DNA of 64,000 nucleotides from Halomonas alkalisoli (GCF_021412585.1 NZ_JAKCMI010000021.1:186001-250000); one strand, 5' to 3'; shown: positions 7,376 to 15,983, numbered from the stretch's first letter. Translations and numbers: made by a program. The notes: generated by a model from the letters alone, not told the origin.

Positions 7376-9454
7376 TCAATATACTTCAAGGCTTCGTTTG
7401 GCGTCAAGCTCTTTTCCAAAGTCAAAGTCAGTCCATTTTGTAAACCAAGCCCCTCTAAGTTTTATTAGAGAGTCTTGATCAGAAAGTGCTTCTACTCCAT
7501 ACAGCGTTAAAAGATGCCTTTTTAAATCATCGCTTAGATAAGGACAAGACAAGCAGTCAAAAAACAAAACTGTCCGCTCAGTATCTTTTGACAAAATACT
7601 AGCTGTGCTTTCCATTCTTTCAATTATATGCTGTTCAATTGCATCTCTAAGATCATTGTATCTTTTCTTCCCCCTAATATAGAATAGGGCAACCGTAATT
7701 GAAAAAAGATTGAGATCATTTGTAAACTGATATGTATTGACAGACTCCTTTTTCTTTGCTCCTAGAAAAGAAGCGATAACCTCCTCCTCCACCCTATAAT
7801 CCTTTCCTAGCTCAGACAGAACTGTCAACAAGTAGAGCGTTTCTACTTGAGTGTATTTCTTTGACCCGCTTTTGTTAGTTATAAAATAAATATTTTCAAA
7901 AATTTGCTTAAACACTCCATTCATGTCGTCTCTAGTAGACTCCTTTGTTCGCAAGAAAGAAATAAATACGTACAAAACACGAGCCAATTTTACCGTAGTA
8001 TTAACTCTTGGTGAAACTGAGTATATAAAAAAAGAAAATTCAATTATTGAGCTTATGGCGTACACAAGAGATCTTGAAGTGCTACTGGTTTTTTCAATTT
8101 CCTTATAAGTGTCTATTATTTTTTTAGACTTAGACTCAACAATAGCCAGAGAGTAGTTTAATATATCTTTGTACTCAACCCCACTAGACTTTATTATTTC
8201 TTTGAACTCGGTAATTAGCGGTGATGGCCTAACAAATATATTCCCATGCTTAACCTTAACACTTTCCTCGTTGCGAATTTCTTCAGACTCCTCTATTTTG
8301 TATTTTAACTTATCATTAAGTAGGGCTGATATCTGCTTCTTCGCTATAGTTATTTCAGTTATAATCGGCTTCTGATAAATCTTCTCCTTCTCAGTATTTA
8401 GATTAAGCTTGTATTGCTTCAAACTACCCTGCAACTGGATTAATATTTTTTTGTATACAGCATGATCATTGTAGAATACAAAATAGTCATCAACATAGCG
8501 GAACAACTCATAATCCGACTCATGGAAAATATTCTGCAACTTGAGTTCTTCAAGCACTTCTTTATCTATATACTGAAGAATTATTTCGGCAAAAATCCTT
8601 GAGCTTTCAGGCCCAATCAGAATCCCATTGGTCTCTCCATAATTTTCAGACTGTAGTAATTCATCAAACTCATCAGGAAAGCATCCTTTTATATCACCTC
8701 CTTCAATTGCGCCAGACATCACATCTTTAACCGTTCTTTTACCAAATATGGACCAAGCAATGGAGTGCGTATAAATGCTGTCAAAGCACTTCGATATGTC
8801 AAGTCGAGCCATGTTATTATATTTTTTCTCGCACTGATGATACTCTTTAGACTCAAAGAACTTGAAGATATTACTATATTTTTTATATACAAAGAATGAC
8901 TTAAGACTCCTATACTCTTTATCCACCTCCTCTATTATTCCTGAAGGTTGAGCTTCTTCATCGCCACTAGGTAGCCTTGCTTGGTTATCCATGAACACAC
9001 ATCTAGCCAAGCTTGACGGTGAGCGGAGACTAAACCTTCCCTTATGGCAATGATAAATCATTAAATTTTTATGATTATTATAGAAATCAACCAGCTTAAG
9101 CTGATTCCTAGGATGAGAAAAAGACAAGGTTCTTAGTTCATCTTCTTTGTGTGTAATTCCATAAGTAAAAGGAATGGTGGTCATTTCACTTTTACTCAGC
9201 TTTAAGCTGGATGTTTCTCCATCAGTATAACCTTCGATCGTTGGCTGATGAACTCCGAGAAGTATCTGTATTGCCAAGTGCGACCCTCTGCACTTGGCGC
9301 GCCATTCAAAGACTCCATTTTTATACTCAAAATCATTCCTGCTTACAAATTCGTAAAAGTGCCTATTTGAAAATGTCAATGGTATTTCATATGGCAGGAC
9401 ATCAGAAATTAGCGCCCGCTCTTTCGTGTAATTAAGCTTGATTTTTCTCTTCAT
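7376..9454 (-). CDS. drt3b: Antiviral reverse transcriptase Drt3b (DRT type 3, UG8-like)
   Basis: This 692-residue protein contains a reverse transcriptase domain in its middle: MARLDISKCFDSI (catalytic Asp near 219), GILIGPESSRIFAE (277-290) and LFRYVDDYFVF with the YVDD box at 320-323. The N-terminus (SDVLPYEIPLTFSNRHFYEF, residues 17-36) is the part I recognise from Drt3b proteins. The last ~300 residues form a family-specific extension without a known domain. It begins one base after the drt3a stop (TGA-A-ATG), so the two RTs are coupled. The gene is strongly AT-rich and uses AT-ending codons unlike its neighbours, a sign of transfer. In DRT3, Drt3b is reported to synthesise the second DNA strand without a nucleic-acid template; that is recalled, not visible here. 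Confidence 0.85.
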   Translation of the reverse strand: MKRKIKLNYTKERALISDVLPYEIPLTFSNRHFYEFVSRNDFEYKNGVFEWRAKCRGSHLAIQILLGVHQPTIEGYTDGETSSLKLSKSEMTTIPFTYGITHKEDELRTLSFSHPRNQLKLVDFYNNHKNLMIYHCHKGRFSLRSPSSLARCVFMDNQARLPSGDEEAQPSGIIEEVDKEYRSLKSFFVYKKYSNIFKFFESKEYHQCEKKYNNMARLDISKCFDSIYTHSIAWSIFGKRTVKDVMSGAIEGGDIKGCFPDEFDELLQSENYGETNGILIGPESSRIFAEIILQYIDKEVLEELKLQNIFHESDYELFRYVDDYFVFYNDHAVYKKILIQLQGSLKQYKLNLNTEKEKIYQKPIITEITIAKKQISALLNDKLKYKIEESEEIRNEESVKVKHGNIFVRPSPLITEFKEIIKSSGVEYKDILNYSLAIVESKSKKIIDTYKEIEKTSSTSRSLVYAISSIIEFSFFIYSVSPRVNTTVKLARVLYVFISFLRTKESTRDDMNGVFKQIFENIYFITNKSGSKKYTQVETLYLLTVLSELGKDYRVEEEVIASFLGAKKKESVNTYQFTNDLNLFSITVALFYIRGKKRYNDLRDAIEQHIIERMESTASILSKDTERTVLFFDCLSCPYLSDDLKRHLLTLYGVEALSDQDSLIKLRGAWFTKWTDFDFGKELDAKRSLEVY
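7378..7407 (-). promoter_or_regulatory. Sigma70-like promoter within the end of drt3b
   Basis: TTGACG (7407-7402) and TATATT (7383-7378) are separated by 18 bases. The -10 element overlaps the last codons and stop of drt3b, placing a start near 7371, exactly where the candidate ncRNA stem begins. Confidence 0.5.
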
Positions 9455-9455
9455 T

Positions 9456-10802
9456 TCAACGTCTCCAAACCTGCGTTATTTTACCTAGGTCTCGAGTGGA
9501 GAAGCTCCTGAAAACTTTATTTTCAAAACCATCCCTGAAAGATAACTTTAAAACTCTTCTTTGCAACGTCTGGGAAGTCACGCCTGAAGCCCTAAGTCCC
9601 AAGTAATGATCTAGTTGATCTAAAAAAGAAAGGTCGTCAATCCACCTGTTAGAACTGTAGATCCCTACAAAAGTACCGGATTTATTGTTCGCCAATTTCG
9701 TATTTCCAGTCAAAAACCTAATACGATTCACCAACAACTTTTTATCATTTTCTGAGCCATAACTCTTACGGTAACTCTCGAAGGCGCAATCTATTCGTGC
9801 CTTATATTTCTTTATTTTATCCTTGCTTGCCCCAACTTTCACCTTTTTAGCGTGATGCTGGATCTTATAGCCCAAGTACTCAAAGCTATAATCGACTCCT
9901 TTCTTGAAAGCTATCAACTTTGTCTTTTGTTGATTTTCTTCGTTTAGCGAGAGTCCAATATCCGACATAATACTAGATACCATCTCCTTCCTATCCTCAA
10001 CCCTATATGACTTTAAAGGGGAGAAAATAACGACAATATCATCGACGTATCTTGTATAATACACAACCCCTGGAAGCGCCTTTATCATTTCATCTGCGCC
10101 GCTCATGTATAGCTCTGACAAATAAGCACTGATGCCGACTCCTCTAGGGATTCCCTTTTGGCTTTGAGTGATCTTCTCATAGTCCCGCATGACCTGCTCA
10201 ATCATTTTTCTTGAGGCTAAAGAGAGCTCAGGATTTTTACTTATTCTATCTTTAAGAAAATTTCTATCTATGCTCTCATAGAAACTAGAAATGTCGGTTC
10301 TAATAATTTGCTTTGGAAAGTTGTCGCTAAGAACGGATATTATCTGGGATATGATAACATCCCTGCTAGCCTGCTTCACATTATAAGTGGTTTTGATGTT
10401 TTTTTGAACTTGCTTCTCTGCAAAAAAAGACTCAATGCCGGGTTTCACACAATAGACTTGCTTACCATGATGGGAAGAAAAATGCTTTTCTATCTTCAGC
10501 TTGAAAGTTTTTTTGGAAATGTTTTGTGATGCTTCCTCAAGGCGTGAATTTATTATATAATCACGACCAGCCTCATGGGAATTTATAGCATCTCTAATTT
10601 TTTTAAGCCGCGCCTGGTAAATCTCTTCCGAGTACTTATCCTTCCTTTTATTTAAGCTCCTTTTTATTCTTCGCCACCTTTTGATGGCCAAGGAAACCTC
10701 CCTTATTTCCGAAGGAAAGCCTTTCTCAATATAGTCGCCCTTTCTATTCTCTGCATCGTATATTTTGCGAAGATTTTCTTGCGTGAATGACTGATTTAAC
10801 AT
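9456..10802 (-). CDS. drt3a: Antiviral reverse transcriptase Drt3a (DRT type 3, UG3-like)
   Basis: This 448-residue protein starts MLNQSFTQENLRKIYDAENRKGDYIEKGF, a start typical of Drt3a. It carries the RT motifs QIIRTDISSFYESIDRNF (catalytic Asp 170), SQKGIPRGVGISAYLSELYM (214-233) and YYTRYVDDIVVIF (YVDD at 252-255), followed by a basic thumb-like region (KKVKVGASKDKIKKYKARID). All catalytic Asp residues are present, so polymerase activity is expected. The start is preceded by GCGGGGA at a workable distance. It is the first gene of the operon and AT-rich like drt3b. A group II intron maturase or retron RT is unlikely: there is no maturase or HNH domain, and the partner RT is diagnostic. Confidence 0.85.
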   Translation of the reverse strand: MLNQSFTQENLRKIYDAENRKGDYIEKGFPSEIREVSLAIKRWRRIKRSLNKRKDKYSEEIYQARLKKIRDAINSHEAGRDYIINSRLEEASQNISKKTFKLKIEKHFSSHHGKQVYCVKPGIESFFAEKQVQKNIKTTYNVKQASRDVIISQIISVLSDNFPKQIIRTDISSFYESIDRNFLKDRISKNPELSLASRKMIEQVMRDYEKITQSQKGIPRGVGISAYLSELYMSGADEMIKALPGVVYYTRYVDDIVVIFSPLKSYRVEDRKEMVSSIMSDIGLSLNEENQQKTKLIAFKKGVDYSFEYLGYKIQHHAKKVKVGASKDKIKKYKARIDCAFESYRKSYGSENDKKLLVNRIRFLTGNTKLANNKSGTFVGIYSSNRWIDDLSFLDQLDHYLGLRASGVTSQTLQRRVLKLSFRDGFENKVFRSFSTRDLGKITQVWRR

Positions 10803-11108
10803 GATGGAATTTCCCCGCTACTATAATAATATCTCTCAGGCTGATGTATATTGACTTGGCTGTACCCGTAACTGGTGACAGCAAGCAAGGTTTCGTCGAT
10901 GATGACTCGCACGCGTCGGGCGTGCGGGTGCAGTGTGATGCGGGGCTCGTTGGAAGCCGTTGGCATAGAGCCATCCCTTACGTATTGGCGTTATCGTTAT
11001 ACTGTTATGAGATTCAGCCTAGCACCCAAAGCTGGTTTGTCCCATTCTGGCCATCAACGGGCGCCTAGGTATCCGTTCTTCGGGCTGGCGACGGTATAGG
11101 GGAAATGC
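10803..11108. other. Divergent intergenic region at the island's AT/GC border
   Basis: This gap lies between divergent drt3a and the K+ channel. The part next to drt3a (10803-10860) is AT-rich and carries TATTAT/TATAGT-like -10 candidates for the RT operon. Further on there is a perfect hairpin CGCACGC-GTCGG-GCGTGCG (10909-10927). A segment at 10998-11046 resembles one at 25292-25345. No gene or tRNA could be recognised; short frames here look like chance or debris. Confidence 0.45.
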
Positions 11109-11918
11109 ATGCGGCCACCTGATAGCTACAAAACCAGCGCCTATGAGGGTTGGCGCCGTCGCCTTTACCTGATGCTCGAGCCCACCGCTCGTGACTCCCC
11201 TGGACTATCGATCACCAATCGCTTCATCGCCGTCCTGATCATCCTCGCAACGGCACTGACCATTCTGGAGACGGAGCCGGTAGTCCGAGCGCTGGCTCCA
11301 GGCGTCTTCATCACCGCCGAGACAGTGCTGGCCTTGGCGTTTCTAGTCGAGTACGTCGCTCGTGTGGTCGCGGCCGGCGAAGATCCCCGCTATCGAGGGC
11401 TAGCTGGACGCTTACGCTTCATGGTTAGCCCATGGGCGATCATCGACCTGCTCGCTATCTTGCCTTTCTTCCTCACCATGGGGGCAGTCAACGCCTTCAC
11501 GTTACGTCTGCTCAAGCTGATCCGGCTGCTCAGGCTCGCGCGCCTAGGGCGCTTCTCCAATGCGATCGGCGATCTCTACCTGGCGGTGCGCGGACGCCGC
11601 TACGAACTCACGGTAAGCCTGATGGTGGCTGTAGCGTTGCTGATCGTCACCAGCAGCGGGATCTATGTCCTGGAAGCTAGCCATCAGCCCGAGGCCTTCG
11701 GGAGCATTCCCAGGGCGCTCTGGTGGAGCGTGGCCACACTCACCACGGTGGGCTATGGGGACGTGACACCGGTGACTGCGGCCGGGCAGCTGTTTGCTGG
11801 CCTGACCGCCATCGTCGGCATCGGCATGATCGCCATGCCGACCGGCATCCTGGCTGCAGCCTTCAGCGATGCCATGCAGAAACGTCGGGAGCAGGCTGAA
11901 GACGACAATAACGAGTAA
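11109..11918 (+). CDS. Voltage-gated potassium channel family protein
   Basis: This 269-residue inner-membrane protein of the ion_trans superfamily would let K+ cross the membrane. Hydrophobic segments S1-S3 span about 37-125, and an S4-like segment with Arg/Lys at every third position (FTLRLLKLIRLLRLARLGRF) spans 130-149. Two further segments flank a pore loop carrying the K+ selectivity filter TTVGYGD (212-218). The C-terminus is short and basic/acidic with no RCK domain. Only 18 bases separate it from the DUF4236 gene, so the two are probably co-transcribed. It could be an ordinary housekeeping channel or cargo of the island. Confidence 0.85.
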   Translation: MRPPDSYKTSAYEGWRRRLYLMLEPTARDSPGLSITNRFIAVLIILATALTILETEPVVRALAPGVFITAETVLALAFLVEYVARVVAAGEDPRYRGLAGRLRFMVSPWAIIDLLAILPFFLTMGAVNAFTLRLLKLIRLLRLARLGRFSNAIGDLYLAVRGRRYELTVSLMVAVALLIVTSSGIYVLEASHQPEAFGSIPRALWWSVATLTTVGYGDVTPVTAAGQLFAGLTAIVGIGMIAMPTGILAAAFSDAMQKRREQAEDDNNE

Positions 11919-11936
11919 CAAGACAGGGAGCGGAGA

Positions 11937-13193
11937 ATGGCACTTCGATTTCGTCGGCGCATCCGTATTGCCCCAGGCATTAGCCTGAACCTCAGCAAAA
12001 GCGGGATCGGGGCCTCCATCGGCCCTCGAGGCGCCAAGGTAAGCGTGGGGCGTCGCGGCGTTTATGCCAACGTTGGACTGCCGGGTACCGGCCTCGCCTA
12101 CCGTGAGAAGCTCAACAAGCGCGGAGGCCGGGGTGCAACCAGCGCCCGGGCGGGGGCGCCCTCTCCGGGCAAAGCACTTGAGCATCAGCTCAAGGCAGGG
12201 GGCTCGGCGGTTGCGCGTGTCCGTGTCGAGGACGGTGAGGTCGTGATCACCGACGATGATGGCCAGCCATATGATGAGACGGAACTCCGTGTACTTCGGA
12301 AGTACGCTGGAGAGGGCATGCGCGATCTGCTCCAACAAGCATGCGATCGGCTGAACGCCGATCTATTGGCACTGGCCACAGTGCACATTGATACGCTGCC
12401 GCCACGAGACAAGCCAGTGTTTCAGGCTCGAGCGTTTCCCGAACCTGAGCCTCAGCGCAGGCCTCGCCTCCAGCCGACGCTGTGGAGCCGTATCTGGCCA
12501 CCGGCGGGGCGTCGGCTAGAAGAACAGAACGAGCAACGGGCTGAGCAATACGCACGCGCCTTCAGCGAATGGGAGGCGGCGGCGCGAGCTTTCAACGAGC
12601 AGGAACGGCAACGGCGCGAGCAAGAGACCGAGTTAGTGCTGACGAACCTCGATGCCATGGCCAATGTCCTTGAGGAACACTTGGGCGAGATCCCGTGGCC
12701 GAGGGAGACGAACGTAAGCTTCGACCTCGGCGATGATGCCAGCACCATCGCTATCGACATCGAGCTACCCGAAGAGGATGCCTTCCCGGACGTGGAGTAC
12801 AACCTAGCCGCCAAGCAGGCAAAGGTTTCCGTCAAAAAAGTCGCCGCCACTCGGCGTCGAATGCTGTACCGCGACTACGCTCATGGTGTTGCGATGCGGG
12901 TGCTGGGTGAGATATTCCACCGCCTTCCAACTGTCCAGGTGGCGTTGGTATCAGCCTACATGCCAGCACTCGACGCCGGTACTGGGCAACCAAGCGAAAG
13001 CTACCTCTACAGCGTCCTGGTCACCAAACCCCAGTGGCGAGAAATCAATTTTAAGGCCTTGGCCGACATCGAGCCACCTGCCACCTTGGAGCACTTCGAG
13101 CTGCGAAGAAAAATGACCAAGACGGGAGTGTTCAAGCCTATTGAACCGTTCGATGTCGAAGCGCTGGCAAGCTGTCGAACTCCGGGTGTTTGA
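11937..13193 (+). CDS. DUF4236 domain protein
   Basis: The first ~55 residues (MALRFRRRIRIAPGISLNLSKSG, then GASIGPRGAKVSVGRRGVY and GLPGTGLAY) are a clear DUF4236 domain, a short glycine-rich module of unknown function. Residues about 160-240 are rich in Glu, Gln, Arg and Ala (EEQNEQRAEQYARAFSEWEAAARAF) and likely form a coiled coil. The remaining ~170 residues are an unrecognised globular region. There is no signal peptide or membrane segment. It lies just behind the K+ channel gene. Function unknown. Confidence 0.75.
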   Translation: MALRFRRRIRIAPGISLNLSKSGIGASIGPRGAKVSVGRRGVYANVGLPGTGLAYREKLNKRGGRGATSARAGAPSPGKALEHQLKAGGSAVARVRVEDGEVVITDDDGQPYDETELRVLRKYAGEGMRDLLQQACDRLNADLLALATVHIDTLPPRDKPVFQARAFPEPEPQRRPRLQPTLWSRIWPPAGRRLEEQNEQRAEQYARAFSEWEAAARAFNEQERQRREQETELVLTNLDAMANVLEEHLGEIPWPRETNVSFDLGDDASTIAIDIELPEEDAFPDVEYNLAAKQAKVSVKKVAATRRRMLYRDYAHGVAMRVLGEIFHRLPTVQVALVSAYMPALDAGTGQPSESYLYSVLVTKPQWREINFKALADIEPPATLEHFELRRKMTKTGVFKPIEPFDVEALASCRTPGV

Positions 13194-13197
13194 TTAG

Positions 13198-13459
13198 CCG
13201 AGCCCAACAGAAAAGCCCGCAGCGGCGCGTCTCGACATCAATCAGCTCGAGCGAATGTCGCTAATCCTGGGGATCTACAAGGTTCTCCAGATTCTACTGC
13301 CGCGGGCCGACGCCGCGGACGCCTGGTTACGCCGGCCCAATCACAATCCCCTGTTTGCCGGCCAACCTCCTCTGGAACGGATGCGCAGCGGCCTGGTGCA
13401 AGGACCTCTATGTCGTCCGCCAGCACCTCGATACCGCCCGAAGTGAGGGCCATGCATGA
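13198..13459 (+). pseudogene. Frameshifted Xre/MbcA/ParS-type antitoxin remnant
   Basis: In one frame the stretch reads ILGIYKVLQILLPRADAADAWL followed by RRPNHNPLFAGQPPLERMRSG. It continues in the next frame (from about 13400) as KDLYVVRQHLDTARSEGHA and a stop. Together these match the C-terminal toxin-binding domain of Xre/MbcA/ParS antitoxins (formerly DUF2384). The N-terminal HTH part is missing and a +1 shift lies near 13395, so the gene is broken. No RES-type toxin gene is next to it. A sequencing error could explain the shift but not the missing N-terminus. Confidence 0.65.
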
Positions 13460-13541
13460 CGTTTACACTGCCAGCTATTCATCACGACATGGCTCTCGAG
13501 GCTGCATGCTTGCCTCTCCAGCTCCTCGGCGTCGAGTAGCA

Positions 13542-14405
13542 CTACCGCACCGGAAACCGCACCTCCTCCACCCTCGCCCGGAAGAACGGAAAGTACGCCT
13601 CCGTGCCGAAGTGGTTGCCACCGTCGACCTTGGTGGGCAGGGTGAAGCCATCGAAGTCTTGGAAGCCATCCAGGTAGCCGCCGAAGGGCTGGAGCCGCCA
13701 CTCCTTCTCGGGGTTGGCATCGCTCCAGCGTTGGAACTGCACCCAGAGCGGGCGGCCGTCTTCGGCTACGGCGATCTCTATCGTTTGCTCCAGGGTACCG
13801 TTCGTAATCACCGCTCGTGCCAGGTTGGGCTCGTCGGTCTGTTCCCAGCGCACGCCATGCTGTGGCAGCAAGGCGGCGGGTGCCCAGAAGGCGGCCTCCC
13901 CTGCCACACGGTCAAACGACGAGCGTAGGTGGTTTTCGTCGTCGCCTGCCCGGGCGACGGGCAGCGTGCCGTTGAGCCAGAGGCGCGTCCAGGAGCGGCC
14001 GTTGGCCATGCCGTCCGAGCCGCTGAGTTGCATGATTCCCGAACCGGCTCGAATCCGCCAGATGAAGCCGTGCGGCGGGGCGAGTATCTGGTGGGCGCGC
14101 ATGGGGCGATAGCCCGGCGCCTGCTTGTCGCCCAGGCCGAGCTCGCCGGTCATGTGGATTTCGCTGACCACATGCAGCGGCGTGCCCGGGGCAATGGTGT
14201 AGAGGAAGTATCGCCGGGCCGCATCGGGCAGGTCTTCGACCAAGGCGGGATCGAAGGTCTCGACGGTGGCGGGCGCCTGGGATTGCAGCCAGGCCCAGGC
14301 ATTGTCCATCGCGCGGTTATCGGCCAGGCGCCAGGCCTGCATGGCCAGTACGCCTGTGAGTACCAGCGCCAGCAGCAGGCCGGCGGCCATACCCACGTAC
14401 GCCAT
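13542..14405 (-). CDS. DUF6544/DUF6920-like membrane-anchored protein
   Basis: The protein has about 287 residues with one N-terminal transmembrane segment (MAYVGMAAGLLLALVLTGVL) and a large soluble part. Family-like features are LPDAARRYFLYTIAPGTP, a tract with lipid-binding-like beta strands, and the WRLQPFGGYLDGFQDFDGFTLP stretch with the C-terminal FPFFRARVEEVRF. The start at 14405 is chosen because CAGGAG lies 8 bases before it; an ATG 21 bases earlier has none. Function unknown. It stands alone on the minus strand. Confidence 0.6.
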   Translation of the reverse strand: MAYVGMAAGLLLALVLTGVLAMQAWRLADNRAMDNAWAWLQSQAPATVETFDPALVEDLPDAARRYFLYTIAPGTPLHVVSEIHMTGELGLGDKQAPGYRPMRAHQILAPPHGFIWRIRAGSGIMQLSGSDGMANGRSWTRLWLNGTLPVARAGDDENHLRSSFDRVAGEAAFWAPAALLPQHGVRWEQTDEPNLARAVITNGTLEQTIEIAVAEDGRPLWVQFQRWSDANPEKEWRLQPFGGYLDGFQDFDGFTLPTKVDGGNHFGTEAYFPFFRARVEEVRFPVR

Positions 14406-14493
14406 TCGGTTTCTCCTGCGTTTCACCTGGCGCTCTTCCTCTCGTCGGTGCGGCGAGCAAATTCAGCGTACCGGGTGGTACGCGAGTGGCGGC

Positions 14494-15324
14494 TTATAGA
14501 CCAAAGGTTTCCTTTACCTTCGCTTCGAACGCCTTGTCATCCATCTCCCTGCGCATTGGCACGAACAGTTCCGCCTCCTGGCCGACCTTGACGGCGATTT
14601 CGCTGTCCTCATTCTCGATGATGTCCTTCACCGCCTGCGCGATGGGTTGGGGGTCAGGGCCTTCATTGATGGCCTTGGCCACGATCGGCACGAAATGGGC
14701 CACCAGCTCCTTGTAGGGAGAGTCGTCACCGGTAGTTTGGCTGTTGGCGACAAGCCCTTTTTTGACGAAATTGGTGCCGAACAAGCCGGCAAGGACGGAG
14801 TGAACCCGTATTCCGAAAGGCGCCACCTCGAATCTCAAGGAGTCGGTGATCCCTTCCACCGCGTATTTGCTGGCATTGTAATGCGAGAGCAGAGGCAGCC
14901 CCATCCTGCCCAGGAAGGAAGAGATATTGACGATAACGCCGCTACCCGCCTTACGCATATGGGGAAGAACTTCTCTGGTCATCTTGATGAGACCAAAGAC
15001 ATTCACATCGAATTGCTTGAAGATTTCTTCATCGGTGCCTTCTTCAAGGGTGGCAAGAAGACCGAAGCCTGCATTATTGACCAACACATCGATCTTTCCT
15101 TCCTTCTCGATGACGTGCTGAACGGCGCTCTGAATCGACGCGGTATCCTGCACATCGAGAGACACGGTATTCAGCTCGAGGCCGCGCTTGCCCGCCTCCT
15201 CCTTCAGTTCCTGGCTGTTACTCCTGACGCCGGCATAAACGGTGTAACCCTGTTCGGCGAGCAGCAGCGCCGTTGCCTTGCCCATGCCAGATGCCGCGCC
15301 AGTGATCAAAACGGTCTTGTTCAC
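14494..15324 (-). CDS. Short-chain dehydrogenase/reductase
   Basis: This 276-residue classical SDR enzyme is an NAD(P)-dependent oxidoreductase. It has the Rossmann motif TGAASGMG (8-15), the NNAG motif near residue 86, and the active-site pattern S...YNASK near 143-160, followed by a GIRVHSVLAG stretch. The GTG start is preceded by AGGA. Substrate is not predictable from sequence alone. It stands alone on the minus strand with convergent neighbours only partly related in theme. Confidence 0.85.
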   Translation of the reverse strand: MNKTVLITGAASGMGKATALLLAEQGYTVYAGVRSNSQELKEEAGKRGLELNTVSLDVQDTASIQSAVQHVIEKEGKIDVLVNNAGFGLLATLEEGTDEEIFKQFDVNVFGLIKMTREVLPHMRKAGSGVIVNISSFLGRMGLPLLSHYNASKYAVEGITDSLRFEVAPFGIRVHSVLAGLFGTNFVKKGLVANSQTTGDDSPYKELVAHFVPIVAKAINEGPDPQPIAQAVKDIIENEDSEIAVKVGQEAELFVPMRREMDDKAFEAKVKETFGL

Positions 15325-15650
15325 AATGCAATCCTTTTTCTGAGTTGTCAGGCAGTACCCGAGACATTCCCTTGCAGTATGGAGAAGCAGGATTGAAAGA
15401 GAATTGCCGGCGCGCAGGGATCGGTGGTTACCGGAATAATTGTGCGTTTTCCTTGATCCCGGTCAGCGCCGCGCCCTTGGGCAGGGCGCTGGCGATTCAA
15501 CGAGCGAATTCGCGGAACTTGGGCAGTACGATACCGGTTTCGGTATCGAGCGCTACTTTCGCGGTGAATGCCGATGCCCTTGCCCCCTGTCGACGTCAGT
15601 GTCATCGTCAAACGGTCACCATTGACTGCCTGACCGCAAGGAGCAATATC

Positions 15651-15983
15651 GTGTTCATCGCCATGAACCGTTTTCGGGTCAACCCCGAGAGAGTGGAGGA
15701 GTTCGAGCAGATCTGGCTGGAGCGGGAGAGCCACCTGCAAGGCCTGCCCGGTTTCGTCGAGTTCCATATGCTGCGCGGCCCCGAGAAGGAGGACCACGTG
15801 CTCTACGCCTCCCACACCATCTGGCGCTCGCGCGAGGACTTCGAGGCCTGGACGCACTCCGAGGCGTTCCGCGCAGCGCATGCCAACGCCGGTCAGAGCA
15901 AGCGCGAAGGGCTCTACCTGGGCCCGCCGAACTTCGAAGGGTTCGAGGTTATCCAGACGGTCGGTAACGCGAGCGATGCCTGA
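15651..15983 (+). CDS. Antibiotic biosynthesis monooxygenase (ABM) domain protein
   Basis: The protein has 110 residues: MFIAMNRFRVNPERVEEFEQIW, then SHLQGLPGFVEFHMLRG, SHTIWRSREDFEAWTHSEAFRAAH. This is the dimeric ferredoxin-like ABM fold found in small monooxygenases and heme-degrading enzymes. The GTG at 15651 is preceded by AAGGAG at 8 bases, which decides the start. The next gene begins 21 bases after the stop, so the two probably form an operon. A heme-degrading role is possible but not shown. Confidence 0.8.
   Translation: MFIAMNRFRVNPERVEEFEQIWLERESHLQGLPGFVEFHMLRGPEKEDHVLYASHTIWRSREDFEAWTHSEAFRAAHANAGQSKREGLYLGPPNFEGFEVIQTVGNASDA

Noticed and set aside
7376..7407. Promoter interpreted as chance
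   Set aside because: Considered, because AT-rich DNA makes such boxes often; kept because spacing and position match the start of the RNA stem.
9456..10802. Retron or group II intron reverse transcriptase
   Set aside because: No maturase/HNH domain, no msr-msd structure found, and a second RT with the Drt3b start follows directly.
10844..11099. Small frames and a tRNA-like fold before the K+ channel gene
   Set aside because: No cloverleaf with T-loop or anticodon arm, and the frames lack ribosome binding sites and similarity.
10803..11108. ncRNA upstream of drt3a
   Set aside because: No ACACAC on the operon strand and no closing stem; the downstream side fits much better.
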